Origin: Microvirga sesbaniae
Lineage (GTDB): Bacteria; Pseudomonadota; Alphaproteobacteria; Rhizobiales; Beijerinckiaceae
Assembly: GCF_025460805.1 (NCBI RefSeq)
Contig: NZ_JAMXFJ010000007.1
Coordinates: 1-64,000 of the forward strand
DNA: 64,000 nt
Direction of reading: 5' to 3'
The notes below the pieces were generated by a model that did not search any database, had not been told where the DNA came from, and saw only the letters and a list, made by a program, of their open reading frames with translations. The position numbers and the translations under genes are program-made. This document shows, piece by piece, positions 50,591 through 59,954 of the stretch; the stretch's first letter is position 1; each line of letters opens with the position of its first letter.

Positions 50591-51591
50591 CTCAACCCTT
50601 CTTCGAGCTGCGCGGCGTCACAAAGTATTTTCGCGGCAAGGCAACCATCGCCCAGCGCATTCTGGCGGCAACCGGAAGCGCCCCGCTGCCTCCCGTGCTC
50701 AAAGCGGTCGATGGGGTCGATCTCAGCGTCGAGCGGGGCGAGGTGCTCGGCCTCGTCGGCGAGTCCGGCTGCGGAAAGTCCACGCTGGCGCGGGCCGCGA
50801 CCGGAATCACGAAACCCACCGCCGGAGACATCATTTACGAAGGACGGCGCGTCGCGGACCTGCGCGGCAAGGACCGGCTGGATTATCTGCTCAAGGTCCA
50901 GATGGTGTTTCAGGACCCCTATGCATCGCTCAATCCGCGAATGCAGGTGCGCACCATTGTCGGAGAGGCCTTGCGGGTTCACGGCCTGCTGCCGAAGAGG
51001 GATATCGACGCCGCCGTCGACAAGGCTTTGACCGAAGTCGGCCTCGATGCCGCTTATCGCAACCGTTATCCGCATCAGTTCTCCGGCGGACAGCGCCAGC
51101 GTATCGGCATCGCCCGCGCGCTCGCCGTGAAGCCCGGGTTCCTGGTCTGCGACGAGCCGGTTTCCGCGCTGGACGTCTCGATTCAGGCCCAGGTCATCAA
51201 CCTGTTCATGGACATTCGCGAGAAGCATGGCCTGACCTATCTGTTCGTCAGCCACGATCTCGGGGTCGTCCGGCATATCAGCGACCGCGTCGCGGTCATG
51301 TATCTCGGGCGCATCGTCGAGATCGGGCCGGCCTCGGCCATCTTCGCGGAACCGGCCCATCCCTACAGCGCCGCGCTCATTGCGGCGAGCCCCTCCACGG
51401 CGCGGCGCAAGCGCGCTTTCCAGCCGCTCAAAGGCGAGCTGCCCTCCCCTCTGGCGCCGCCCGGCGGATGCCCGTTCCACCCTCGCTGCGAGCACGCGAT
51501 GGCACTATGCCGTGACGTTCGCCCGGCCCTGAAAGAGATCGCCCCCGGACGCAGCGCAGCCTGCCATCTCCACACTTCGGACAACACATGA
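50587..51591 (+). CDS. Oligopeptide-type ABC transporter ATP-binding protein (DppF family)
   Basis: Cytoplasmic ATPase of 334 aa. Walker A is [16 protein letters not shown] near residue 58, the signature QFSGGQRQRIGIARAL, Walker B FLVCDEPVSALDVS, and the C-terminal Cys motif CPFHPRCEHAMALC. The start is the ATG at 50587 that overlaps the DppD-type stop; an extended upstream frame is shadow sequence. It completes the transporter and overlaps the hydrolase gene by 4 bp. Confidence 0.95.
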   Translation: MTQPFFELRGVTKYFRGKATIAQRILAATGSAPLPPVLKAVDGVDLSVERGEVLGLVGESGCGKSTLARAATGITKPTAGDIIYEGRRVADLRGKDRLDYLLKVQMVFQDPYASLNPRMQVRTIVGEALRVHGLLPKRDIDAAVDKALTEVGLDAAYRNRYPHQFSGGQRQRIGIARALAVKPGFLVCDEPVSALDVSIQAQVINLFMDIREKHGLTYLFVSHDLGVVRHISDRVAVMYLGRIVEIGPASAIFAEPAHPYSAALIAASPSTARRKRAFQPLKGELPSPLAPPGGCPFHPRCEHAMALCRDVRPALKEIAPGRSAACHLHTSDNT

Positions 51592-52460
51592 CGACAACGA
51601 CGCTCCTCCCTGACATCGGCCGCAGCTCGCTTCCCTTCGTCGATCCGCATCACCCTGACAGGCCAATCGAGGTGAACGTCTATCGTCCGGCCGGCCACGG
51701 CCCCGACGATCCGGTCGTCATCGTCCAGCACGGCATGCTTCGCAACGGCGACGAGTATCGGGATTTCTGGATTCCCGCCGCGGAGAAGCATCGCATCCTG
51801 ATTGCCGCACCCACCTTCTCCGACGCGCATTTTCCAGGACCGGAATCCTACAACAACGGCTTGGTGATCCAGGACGGCGGAAGCGTGCGTCCTGTCGAGA
51901 AGTGGCTCTACGGCATTCCGGCCCGCGTCCTGGCCGCCCTGCAGGAAGGCGGCGTGACGCGACGCGCGAAGGCGCGGCTCTTCGGCCATTCGGCCGGAGG
52001 ACAGTTCGCGCACCGGATGCTCGCAACGCAGGACCACGGCTCCTTCGAGGCCGTCATCGCGGGCAATCCGGGCTGGTACACCTTGCCGACCCTGGAGCGC
52101 AGCTTCCCTGAAGGACTCGGCGGCCTCGGCCTCGATGAAACCGGCATGGCGCGCTGGTTCGCCTATCCGATGCACATCTTCGCGGGCGATCAGGACATCA
52201 GCACCGACGACCCGAACCTGCCGGCGCAGGCGGAGGCCCTGAGGCAGGGGGCGCATCGCTACGAGCGCGCACAGTTCGTCTACGATTTCGCCCGCCGCGA
52301 GGCCGAGCGCCTCGGGCTTCCCTTCCGATGGAAGCTGATCCGCGTCGAAGGCGTGGGCCACGACGGTGCCGCCATGTCCCGCGCGGCCGCCGCTTACTGG
52401 TTCGAAGGGCGCATTCCACCCGCCGAAGAGCTGATCACGGCTGACGTGGGCGCCTTGTAG
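51588..52460 (+). CDS. Alpha/beta hydrolase
   Basis: Cytoplasmic hydrolase of 290 aa without a signal peptide. VVIVQHGMLRNGDEYRDFW near residue 45 holds the oxyanion-side HG motif, and LFGHSAGGQFAHRML near residue 130 the nucleophile Ser in GHSAG. A likely acid and base are in HIFAGDQDIST and RVEGVGHDGAAMSRAA. It resembles polyhydroxybutyrate-depolymerase-like or peptidase-like alpha/beta hydrolases. Because its ATG overlaps the ATPase gene, it probably acts on the imported compound or a derivative. Confidence 0.88.
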   Translation: MTTTTLLPDIGRSSLPFVDPHHPDRPIEVNVYRPAGHGPDDPVVIVQHGMLRNGDEYRDFWIPAAEKHRILIAAPTFSDAHFPGPESYNNGLVIQDGGSVRPVEKWLYGIPARVLAALQEGGVTRRAKARLFGHSAGGQFAHRMLATQDHGSFEAVIAGNPGWYTLPTLERSFPEGLGGLGLDETGMARWFAYPMHIFAGDQDISTDDPNLPAQAEALRQGAHRYERAQFVYDFARREAERLGLPFRWKLIRVEGVGHDGAAMSRAAAAYWFEGRIPPAEELITADVGAL

Positions 52461-52507
52461 AGCAACGTCGCCTCGCCGACCGTCCACGACCGATTCTGGA
52501 GCAAGAC

Positions 52508-53926
52508 ATGAACGTCCGAAATGAGATCTGGCAGCACGTGGATGCCGCGAAGAGCCGCCTCGTTGCCTTGAGCGACCGCATCTGGGGGATGCCGGAGGTC
52601 TGCTACACCGAGGTGTGCTCGGCCGCCGAACATGCCGCGGAACTGCGCCACCAGGGCTTTCGTGTCACCGAGGGCGTCGCGGGCATCCCGACCGCAATCA
52701 TCGGCGAAGCCGGCGAAGGCGGCCCGGTCATCGCATTCCTCGGTGAGTACGATGCGCTTCCGGGGCTCAGCCAGGAATCGGGCGTTGCGGAGCATCGCCC
52801 CATCGAGCCCGGCGGCCATGGACATGGATGCGGTCACAACCTTCTTGGCTCGGGCGCCATGCTGGCCGCGATCGCCTTGAAGAACTGGCTTGCGGAGAAG
52901 GGCATTCCGGGCCGCGTCCGGTATTACGGCTGCCCGGCCGAGGAAGGTGGCGCGGCCAAGGCCTTCATGGTTCGCGCCGGCGCCTTCGAGGACGCCGATA
53001 TCGCGATATCATGGCATCCCTACAGTTTCTGGGAGGTCGCGCCCGCGCTGTCGCTCGCCAACACGCGCGCCGACTTCGCCTTCACGGGCCGAGCCGCTCA
53101 CGCGGCCGCTTCGCCCCATCTGGGGCGAAGCGCGCTCGATGCGGTCGAGTTGATGAATGTCGGCGTGAACTACATGCGCGAGCACATGCCGTCCGACGCC
53201 CGCGTGCATTACGCCCTGCTCGACACGGGTAGCATCGCGCCGAACGTGGTGCAGGCCTATGCCCGCGTGCGCTATTCGATCCGTGCCATGGACCTTCAGG
53301 GTATGCTCGACCTCGTCGAGCGCGTGCACAGGATCGCCCAGGGTGCCGCCCTCATGACGGAAACCAGCGTCGAGATGCGCATCGTCAGCGCCGTCTCGAA
53401 CACGCTCGGGAACACGCCGCTCGAACATGCCCTGCACGATGCCATGGAGGAACTCGGGCCTCCGCCCTTCGACGAGGCCGACCGTGACTTTGCCCGCAAG
53501 ATCCGCGCAACCCTGTCGGACCAGGAGATTGCGTCGGTCTACCGAGCCATCGGCCAGCCGAAGACCGATGCCCCTCTGGCTGATTTCCTGACGCCTCTCG
53601 ACTCGCCGCGCAAGCCGATGATCGGTTCGACCGATATCGGAGACGTGAGCTGGGTGGTGCCGACCGTCCAGGCGCACGCGCCGACGGTCGCCATCGGCAC
53701 ACCGTTTCACACATGGCAGGTCGTCGCCCAGGGCAAGATGCCGACGGCACACAAGGCGATGGTGCATGTCGCCAAGGCCATGGCAGCCACCGGGATGGCC
53801 GCGATCACCGATCCCTCTTTGATAGACGCCGCCAAGGCCGATCTCGCCCAGAGGACACGGGAAACGCCATATGTGAGCCCGCTTCGTGAGGGGGTCGAGC
53901 CCCCCTTGGACATGTCGCGGGTCTGA
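52508..53926 (+). CDS. M20 family amidohydrolase (AbgB-like)
   Basis: Cytoplasmic metallopeptidase of 472 aa. The metal site is visible in FLGEYDALPGLSQE, HGHGCGHNLLGSGAMLAAI and GCPAEEGGAAKAFMV (Glu pair), with DADIAISWHPYSFWE and the dimerisation domain after residue 190 (ADFAFTGRAAHAAASPHLGR). The closest named group I recognise is the p-aminobenzoyl-glutamate hydrolase subunit B type, which splits amide bonds of N-acyl amino acids. It ends the transporter operon, 47 bp after the hydrolase, and supports an amide-bond substrate for the whole cluster. Confidence 0.91.
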   Translation: MNVRNEIWQHVDAAKSRLVALSDRIWGMPEVCYTEVCSAAEHAAELRHQGFRVTEGVAGIPTAIIGEAGEGGPVIAFLGEYDALPGLSQESGVAEHRPIEPGGHGHGCGHNLLGSGAMLAAIALKNWLAEKGIPGRVRYYGCPAEEGGAAKAFMVRAGAFEDADIAISWHPYSFWEVAPALSLANTRADFAFTGRAAHAAASPHLGRSALDAVELMNVGVNYMREHMPSDARVHYALLDTGSIAPNVVQAYARVRYSIRAMDLQGMLDLVERVHRIAQGAALMTETSVEMRIVSAVSNTLGNTPLEHALHDAMEELGPPPFDEADRDFARKIRATLSDQEIASVYRAIGQPKTDAPLADFLTPLDSPRKPMIGSTDIGDVSWVVPTVQAHAPTVAIGTPFHTWQVVAQGKMPTAHKAMVHVAKAMAATGMAAITDPSLIDAAKADLAQRTRETPYVSPLREGVEPPLDMSRV

Positions 53927-54424
53927 TTGGGCGCGGATGCCGCATGAGCGGCGAATCTTGCCCTCTCCCTATCATCGGGAATCCCGCACGGATTGAAGCC
54001 GAGGCCTCGCGTGCGGGATTCGTACGGTCTCACGAACGCGGACGGCGGGCAGGCTGTGTTTCGTCGGATCGGACCGGGGAAAAGCTGAGCACTGCTCCCG
54101 ACGCCCTGCAGAAGAGCGTTCAGGAGAGATCGCAATGCCCTTCCGTCTGATCGCCGATTCGACGACCGCCTCGCCCGATTGTCGAACCCGGGAACATGGG
54201 CCGAAATGACCGACCGGAACCCGGGCTGTCCGGGCTTTTGATCCGCCCGCCAGAGGGTGCGTTCACCGGCTCGGAACCGGGCTTTCTGGAAGTCGGCTCT
54301 GGGTCAGACATTCACATTCCGGGCGCTCAATGAACGTCAGCTCTGACCGGCCAAAGCTGACCAAGGTCTTGCGTCGTAGGAGTGCCACGAGCAGAGTTCC
54401 CCCGAGGCGGCTTTCCCGCCTGCG
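53927..54424. other. Intergenic region without a recognised gene
   Basis: Nearly 500 bp between the amidohydrolase and the convergent SRPBCC gene. A possible mini-gene at 54135 (MPFRLIADSTTASPDC, with AGGAGA upstream) is only about 25 codons long and unsupported. No palindrome of families A or B is visible. Confidence 0.5.
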
Positions 54425-54928
54425 CTACTCACTCATGCCGGAAAGCAACTCGTCGAGCTGCTCCAGCTGCTCCGGCATTGCCGCCGCCGAGCCCTGTAGT
54501 GCTTCCTCGAGCGCCTCCTTGGATGGATAGAGTTCGTGGAAAGTCAGCAACGTCTTCCCGCCGTGGTCCTCGAAGGTCACGGTCGTGACCGCGCCCTCTT
54601 CGTCCTCGTCGTTGGTCCAGACGATGCGCTCGTTCGGGACCACCTCGAGATACCTGCCATAGAAGGCCATGGTGTCCGAACCGCCGGCGCCGAATTCCAG
54701 CCGATACTGGCCGCCGGTACGAACGTCCATCGTGCATGACAGAAGCGAAACGCCGGATACCGACTTTGGCATCCACCAGCGCTGGAACAGCTCCGGCTGG
54801 CTCCACGCCCTGTAAACCGTGATCGGCGGAGCATCGAATATCCGCGTGACGACGAGTTCGCGATCCCCTCGGCGCTCGACTGACGTGCGGTCTTGGGCAC
54901 CACCTACGCTGCTAGCTTGCCGGTTCAT
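54425..54928 (-). CDS. SRPBCC (AHSA1-like) domain protein
   Basis: Cytoplasmic protein of 167 aa. The AHSA1/START-like fold is recognised from ELVVTRIFDAPPITVYRAWS, PELFQRWWMPKS, YLEVVPNERIVWTND and HGGKTLLTFHELYPSKEA. The fold forms a hydrophobic cavity; the ligand is unknown. It overlaps the ArsR-type regulator gene by 17 bp. This ArsR-SRPBCC pairing is common in alphaproteobacteria, and the regulator is assumed to control the operon. Confidence 0.92.
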   Translation of the reverse strand: MNRQASSVGGAQDRTSVERRGDRELVVTRIFDAPPITVYRAWSQPELFQRWWMPKSVSGVSLLSCTMDVRTGGQYRLEFGAGGSDTMAFYGRYLEVVPNERIVWTNDEDEEGAVTTVTFEDHGGKTLLTFHELYPSKEALEEALQGSAAAMPEQLEQLDELLSGMSE

Positions 54929-55268
54929 CGCTTCCCTCCTGTTTCAGTTCGCTGATGATTTCGTCCAATGCGTCGAAGCGGGCCTCAAAGAGCTTGCGGT
55001 GTGCCTCGATCCACTCGGCCTCCGCCTTGAGGCCGAGTGGATCGAGCTTGCAAGTTCTTACCCGTCCGACCTTCTGCGTGACAACGAGCCCCGCCCGCTC
55101 GAGAACCTGGACGTGCTTCTTCATGCCGGTCAGCGTCATCTGGAACGTTTCCGCCAGACTGGTGATCGACGCGTCCGCTCGCCCAAGCTGATCGATGATC
55201 CCGCGGCGGGTCGCATCGGACAGCGCCGCAAACGAGAGATCGAGATGATTATCTACATACTGAACCAT
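54912..55268 (-). CDS. ArsR family transcriptional regulator
   Basis: Winged-helix regulator of 118 aa. LSFAALSDATRRGIIDQLGR near residue 10, SITSLAETFQMTLTGMKKHV as the recognition helix and LERAGLVVTQKVGRVRTCKL as the wing are typical. The metal-binding ELCVCDL-type motif of true ArsR proteins is absent, so it belongs to the non-metal group linked to SRPBCC proteins. It is the first gene of the pair; the bases upstream (55269-55451) hold the promoter but no obvious operator. Confidence 0.92.
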   Translation of the reverse strand: MVQYVDNHLDLSFAALSDATRRGIIDQLGRADASITSLAETFQMTLTGMKKHVQVLERAGLVVTQKVGRVRTCKLDPLGLKAEAEWIEAHRKLFEARFDALDEIISELKQEGSDEPAS

Positions 55269-55451
55269 ATCGTTCAGTTTCTAACCTGCTCGCGCAGAAA
55301 GCGCAAGCGTCCCGAACTCTCCCTGCCATAGACCAGTCATTTGAGGTCATGCACCGCGACGGCGGCAAAGAAGATCGTCTGCTGCGGGTCAACCTTCGGG
55401 TCTACATCCGAGTGGTGCCAGGTCCAGACCTTCCCCCATCAGGACCGACTT

Positions 55452-56867
55452 TCAACCAGCCCGCTGCACCGCCGGCGGTGTCCATGAGCCGTCGAGGATT
55501 GCGGTCTTCGGCCAGTAGGCCCGCAGGTACAGGGTGAAGTCGGATCCCTTCGGGGCGGGCAGCCAGTTGCCGCGCCGGGATTCCGGTGGCGGGTCGGCCT
55601 GTACGTCGATCGTGAGTGATCCGTCCGGATTGGATTGCAGTGACTTGTTCTTGGTGCCCAGCGAGTACCGCCGGATCTCGTTCGGCACAAAGAAGTGGTG
55701 TTCGTCGTACAGGGTCAAGGACCAGAACCCGTCCACCGGCGGCGTCTGGTCCTTGGCGAACGTCACCAGGTAGCGGCGGGCCCCGTTGAGACGAGCGCCG
55801 GAAGCGTCGAGATCCTGGTAGTAGTACTTCGTCTCGCGGGGTGCGTTGACCAGAATGTTCGACTTCGCGACCGCCGTCCGTGTGAAGTAGTCGGTGCCGA
55901 AGGCGGCGCTGTTCGAGATCGAGCTCCAGTGATGGGGCAGTGGCTGGCCCCAGTTGCGGAACTGGAGCAGTGGGCCGACAAGCTCCATGTCCGCCCTCTT
56001 CGCCTCGTCGGTCATCGCCTGCTTGAGGGCCGGATCCTTCTGGCCCGCAGCGATGACGGCCATGACCTGGGCATAGCGCGCCTCCTCGCCCGGCAGCGGC
56101 GGCGCATCCCTCAAGACCAGTGGCAGCTGGTCGAAGAAGGTCTCCGGGAACACCCAGCGTGTCTCACCCTGCCCGCTGTCGCCCGTGGGCGAGCCGAGCC
56201 GCGGGAGCTGGCGCCAGTCGCGCTGCTTCATCGTCCCGTCGAATTGTGCCAGCGGGTAGAGGTCGATGCCGCCGATGAGGGCCTGCACCGCCTGCCGGTC
56301 CTCGGCCGTGTCGTCCTGGAACACGCGCGGCACGATGAACGCCGTTCCGGTCTGGGTCCGGAACACCTTGGCGATGCCCTTGGGCACCTCGCCCTGCCAG
56401 TCGGCTCGTGCCAGCAGGTAGAAGCCGGGTTGCGTGCCGTACATCGATCCAAGCTCGGCAAACCCGTCCGTGCGCAGGTCCACCACCTGGCAGACCCAGA
56501 ACCGCTCGCCGAAATCCGGCGCCTGCACCACCACAGGGGTCTCGTCGAGGGCCGCGATGGCGGCGCCGTAGACCACGTCCTGGTTCGGGCAGGCGACCCA
56601 GCGCTGCTCCGGCTCGATGTAGTCGTGCAGCATCGACAGGGTGTTGAGCGGCGCGAAGGGCAGCACGCCGTTCATGAGGCCAGCCCGTGGGGCCTGCTGG
56701 AAGGCAAGGCGGCGGTTGTAGATGTTGATCAGCGGCCATGCCCAGAAATAGGCGTCGCGGGCGACCATCCTGGCATAAGGCTCGGTGATCCTGACGCTGA
56801 CGTCAGGTCCGGACGGCATGGCCCGCGCTCGGTTCGGGGATGTGTCCTTGCCGCGCGTATCGATCAT
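55452..56867 (-). CDS. DUF1254/DUF1214 domain protein (no signal peptide)
   Basis: Protein of 471 aa. The N-terminal DUF1254 region has YFWAWPLINIYNRRLAFQQA and PNQDVVYGAAIAALDETPVV; the C-terminal DUF1214 region has PPVDGFWSLTLYDEHHFFVP, SLTIDVQADPPP and NWLPAPKGSDFTLYLRAYWP. The function of the family is not established. I place the start at ATG 56867, seven bases after GGAGG. Unlike its neighbour it has no signal peptide, so it may lie in the cytoplasm. It is the second gene of a tandem pair, 66 bp after the first. Confidence 0.88.
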   Translation of the reverse strand: MIDTRGKDTSPNRARAMPSGPDVSVRITEPYARMVARDAYFWAWPLINIYNRRLAFQQAPRAGLMNGVLPFAPLNTLSMLHDYIEPEQRWVACPNQDVVYGAAIAALDETPVVVQAPDFGERFWVCQVVDLRTDGFAELGSMYGTQPGFYLLARADWQGEVPKGIAKVFRTQTGTAFIVPRVFQDDTAEDRQAVQALIGGIDLYPLAQFDGTMKQRDWRQLPRLGSPTGDSGQGETRWVFPETFFDQLPLVLRDAPPLPGEEARYAQVMAVIAAGQKDPALKQAMTDEAKRADMELVGPLLQFRNWGQPLPHHWSSISNSAAFGTDYFTRTAVAKSNILVNAPRETKYYYQDLDASGARLNGARRYLVTFAKDQTPPVDGFWSLTLYDEHHFFVPNEIRRYSLGTKNKSLQSNPDGSLTIDVQADPPPESRRGNWLPAPKGSDFTLYLRAYWPKTAILDGSWTPPAVQRAG

Positions 56868-56933
56868 TGGCCGCCCTCCCATCCCTGCCGCCGTTCCTCG
56901 TGGCCGGCACCCTCGCGGGCTCCTTGCGCCTGC

Positions 56934-58262
56934 CTAGTTCGCCCGCCGGATCGGCGGTGGGTAATAGGTGCCGTTCGCCACGCCGCCGATCGGGCCGTAG
57001 AAGCGAAAGGTCAGGCGGTAGACCGATCCCTTCGGCGTCGGCAGCCAGTTGCCGTCGGGCGCGTCCGCGGGCTTCTCAGCCGCAAAGTAGAGCTTCAACG
57101 ATCCGTCCGGACCATACTCGGGCTTGGATTGCTCATTGATCAGGAAGCGGTTGAGCGGGTTGGGCAGGACACGGAAGTGCCTGGTGTCGACTGCGATCAC
57201 CGACCAGAAATAGGTCGCAAAACTGGCCGGCAACTGCTCCTTGGCGAAGGTCATCGTGTAGGCATGGTCGCCGGACAGGGGCGACCCGGCGCCATCGGTG
57301 CTGGCCCGGTAGTACATCACCTCCGGGGCGATGTTGGCCCAGATGCCCCCGTAGTTGATCAGGATGCGGGCCAGGTAGTCGATGTTATAGGCACCGACTA
57401 CCGCGGGGCGTGCCCAGCCGTTGCGGATGGTGCCGTGCCCGATGGACGGCCCGGCCCTGGCGAAGTCGGCGAAGGCCACCGTGCGGATCGCCCGATCGAC
57501 CCGCGCCCGCTGCTCGGGATCCCGGATCGCCTTCGCGATGGCGCGAACCTTCTCCTGCAACGGCTCCAGACCCGGATTGAGGTCGGGCTCGCCGTCGAGG
57601 GCCGTCTCCGCTGCGTCGAAGGCCTCGACGCCAGGCAGGTTCTCGAGCGCGAAGACCGGCGTCTTCGGGATGTCCGGCAGCTTGGGGGTTCCGGTTACCC
57701 GGAACGTGATCTGGTGCTGCAAGGCGACCGCCCGAGCCCAGTCGTCGCCCAGTGCGATGCGGGCGAGCACGCGCGAGTATTTCACCGGCAGGTCGATGCG
57801 CTGGACATCGGCCGGCAGCGCAACTTGCGCCCCCTGAAGGCAGATGGCGAAGTCACCGGATGGCCGCTTGGGGAAGAGCCGCTCGTTGATGTTGGCCAGC
57901 GTCTCGCCCCAGCCGTTGAGAAACTGCACCGTGTAATAGCGGTCGTCGATCCTCGGCACGGTGACGATCGTGCAACTGGTCTCGTCGACGGCGACCCAGG
58001 CCTCGGAATAGGCGACGTCGAGGTTCGGGTTGGGCCAGTCGACGGCTCCCGGCTTGCGGTGCCGGAGATCATTCCACTGGAAGCCCTCCTGGAAGTCGAG
58101 CTGCTGCTGGCGGGTCACCAGCAGGCGGCCGAGCAGATAGAGGTAGGCGTCGCTGATCTCCTGGTCGGAGACCGCGGCAGGCTGAGCCTGCGCAGGCGCC
58201 GGGAGATCGCCGAGGGCAAGTAAAGCAAGGACTCCGACGGCGGCTCCGGACATGCGCTTCAT
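56934..58262 (-). CDS. Secreted DUF1254/DUF1214 domain protein
   Basis: Protein of 442 aa with a signal peptide (AVGVLALLALGDLPAPAQAQ, cleavage near residue 26). DUF1254 features are FQWNDLRHRKPGAVDWPNPN and LDVAYSEAWVAVDE; DUF1214 features are TFAKEQLPASFATYFWSVIA and NWLPTPKGSVYRLTFRFYGP. It is the upstream member of the tandem pair with 55452-56867 and shares its domain plan at low identity. A periplasmic location is predicted. No function is known. Confidence 0.9.
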   Translation of the reverse strand: MKRMSGAAVGVLALLALGDLPAPAQAQPAAVSDQEISDAYLYLLGRLLVTRQQQLDFQEGFQWNDLRHRKPGAVDWPNPNLDVAYSEAWVAVDETSCTIVTVPRIDDRYYTVQFLNGWGETLANINERLFPKRPSGDFAICLQGAQVALPADVQRIDLPVKYSRVLARIALGDDWARAVALQHQITFRVTGTPKLPDIPKTPVFALENLPGVEAFDAAETALDGEPDLNPGLEPLQEKVRAIAKAIRDPEQRARVDRAIRTVAFADFARAGPSIGHGTIRNGWARPAVVGAYNIDYLARILINYGGIWANIAPEVMYYRASTDGAGSPLSGDHAYTMTFAKEQLPASFATYFWSVIAVDTRHFRVLPNPLNRFLINEQSKPEYGPDGSLKLYFAAEKPADAPDGNWLPTPKGSVYRLTFRFYGPIGGVANGTYYPPPIRRAN

Positions 58263-58530
58263 CGCGAACTTCCTTGCTTTCAGAGCTCAATCCACGGGAA
58301 ACGCGGCAATGGCGCATGTCGCTCTCGTACGTGGACAAGTCGTAGGAAATCTAGCGGGTCAGCTTCAGGCTTGTATCAGGTTAAACCCTGAGATCTGGAT
58401 GGGAAATCCCTCTATGGAGAGCTCCCGAAGGGCAGATATGGGCCACGCACTGACGGTCCCCTACCCTCCAGGAACGTTCGCTATTCCTCGCGAGTGTAGA
58501 CACTCGGTCTACTTCCGCCTCGTGCCGATA
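58263..58530. other. Intergenic region
   Basis: The gap upstream of the secreted DUF1254 gene holds its promoter and no recognised gene. At its right side the long duplicated segment begins. Confidence 0.5.
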
Positions 58531-59258
58531 CCTGCCCTTCCGCCCAGACGCGAACAGGACCAACTTTCGGCTTGGCGCGCCATCATGCTGGCCGCCTCCG
58601 TCGAGGGGCCGACTACCGCGGAAGCACCTGTTCCGCGAGGATCTCGCCAACGGGCAGGCTGATGATGCAATGCAGACCGTCCGGCGTGAACTCCAGGCTG
58701 GCCTTGCCATTCAGTTCATAGGCCAACGTCCGCTCGATCAGCTCGGTGCCGAAGCCTCGCCTTCGTGGCGTCTCACCCGACAGCCTCACCCCCGTCTCGA
58801 TCCAGCGGACGACGAGACGCGGCTCATCCTCCATCCTGTCGATGCTCCACCCCACCGTGATCCGTCCTTGGTCCGTCGACAGAGCACCATACTTCACGGC
58901 ATTCGTCGCCAGCTCGTGGATGACAAGCGCGATGGTTTCGGCCGCCTTGGGCTTCAGGCGCACCTCCGGCCCCGTGATGCCGGCCACCCGCTCACCCTCC
59001 TGGGCTCCGAAGGCCAGCAGCCCCTCGGCCACCAGAAGCTCCAAATCGAGACCGGCGGTCGGATCCCGCGTGACGGCCGCCTGCACCCGGGCGAAGGCGT
59101 CGATACGCCCGTCCAGGTGCATGGCATAGTCCTCCACTGTCTCGTTGGTGACCGCCGTCCGGCGGGCGATGGAGCGGATCACCGCGAGCGTGTTGCGCAC
59201 CCGGTGCTGCAACTCGGACAGCAGCAGCCGGGCCCGGCTTTCGCTCGCGCGAAGCGCC
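58531..59258. repeat. Long duplicated segment, copy 2 (HWE kinase catalytic half)
   Basis: Matches 9625-10350 through the 3' flank, the stop codon and the HWE catalytic half. The only clear indel I saw is 3 bp in the flank. Conservation beyond the stop codon argues for recent copying at DNA level over selection on the protein alone. Confidence 0.85.
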
Positions 59259-59899
59259 GCCTCGGCCTGTATGCCCTTCTCGATGCGCCGTTGCAGCTCC
59301 TCCTGGCTTTCCTTGGCCTCGTCGAGGGCCGAGGTCATCTGGAATGCGGCCGCGGCGAAGCGGGCGAGGCTTTGCAGAAGGCGAGCATCCTCTGCATCGA
59401 ACTTGCCTTCGGGTGAGTGCTTGATGGCCCAGAGAGTGCCGACCGCCTCGCCGTTCACATGCCAGGGGGCGAGCAGGTTCTCGTAGATGCGTGGCTCGAC
59501 ACCCCGGAGGTCCGGAAAGAACCGCTCCGCCTCGTGGAACAGAAGAACGCGGTTGCGTTCCATCACCGTCCCACAGGGGCTCGCCTCCCGAGGCATGGTG
59601 CCATGAAGGTTCGGCGCGAACCCGCCAGCTGCGGCGCGCCAGCGGAGCATGCCGCTTGTTCCGCCGGGCTCCAGGATGCTGATGCCGGCGGAATCCGCTT
59701 GGCACAGCTCCATGACCAGTTCGGCGCATGTCTGGAGCACGCCGCCCGGATTGGTGGCCATCTCCTGGGCGAGACGCCCGAGCGCCCGGCTCTCGGCCTC
59801 ATAGCCTGGGTTGCGGGAGGGTCGGCTCGCCAGCTCGGCCGTGATCAGGACGTCATCAACGCTGCCTGACGGATCCTTGTACTGGGTCACAGGATGCAT
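58613..59899 (-). CDS. GAF-domain HWE-family histidine kinase
   Basis: Cytoplasmic kinase of 428 aa. A GAF domain spans about residues 25-190 (CAELVMELCQADSAGISILE, GTMPREASPCGTVMERNRVL, NLLAPWHVNGEAVGTLWAIK). A short helix links it to the HWE module (ELQHRVRNTLAVIRS, HELATNAVKYGALS, RWIETGVRLSGETPRRRGFG). The catalytic half is almost identical to that of the 9.7-kb PAS kinase. The ATG at 59899 is chosen over an upstream TTG. A Crp/Fnr gene lies upstream on the same strand and a response regulator is divergent beyond it. Confidence 0.92.
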   Translation of the reverse strand: MHPVTQYKDPSGSVDDVLITAELASRPSRNPGYEAESRALGRLAQEMATNPGGVLQTCAELVMELCQADSAGISILEPGGTSGMLRWRAAAGGFAPNLHGTMPREASPCGTVMERNRVLLFHEAERFFPDLRGVEPRIYENLLAPWHVNGEAVGTLWAIKHSPEGKFDAEDARLLQSLARFAAAAFQMTSALDEAKESQEELQRRIEKGIQAEAALRASESRARLLLSELQHRVRNTLAVIRSIARRTAVTNETVEDYAMHLDGRIDAFARVQAAVTRDPTAGLDLELLVAEGLLAFGAQEGERVAGITGPEVRLKPKAAETIALVIHELATNAVKYGALSTDQGRITVGWSIDRMEDEPRLVVRWIETGVRLSGETPRRRGFGTELIERTLAYELNGKASLEFTPDGLHCIISLPVGEILAEQVLPR

Positions 59900-59954
59900 C
59901 CTTTCTGCCTGAGCCGACCTGAACAACGCGCAAACTCACGATGAAGGTACGAGG

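Noticed and set aside
54135-54209. Mini-gene starting MPFRLIADSTT with a good ribosome binding site
   Set aside because: Only about 25 codons with no hydrophobic segment or known pattern; could be a remnant but cannot be supported.
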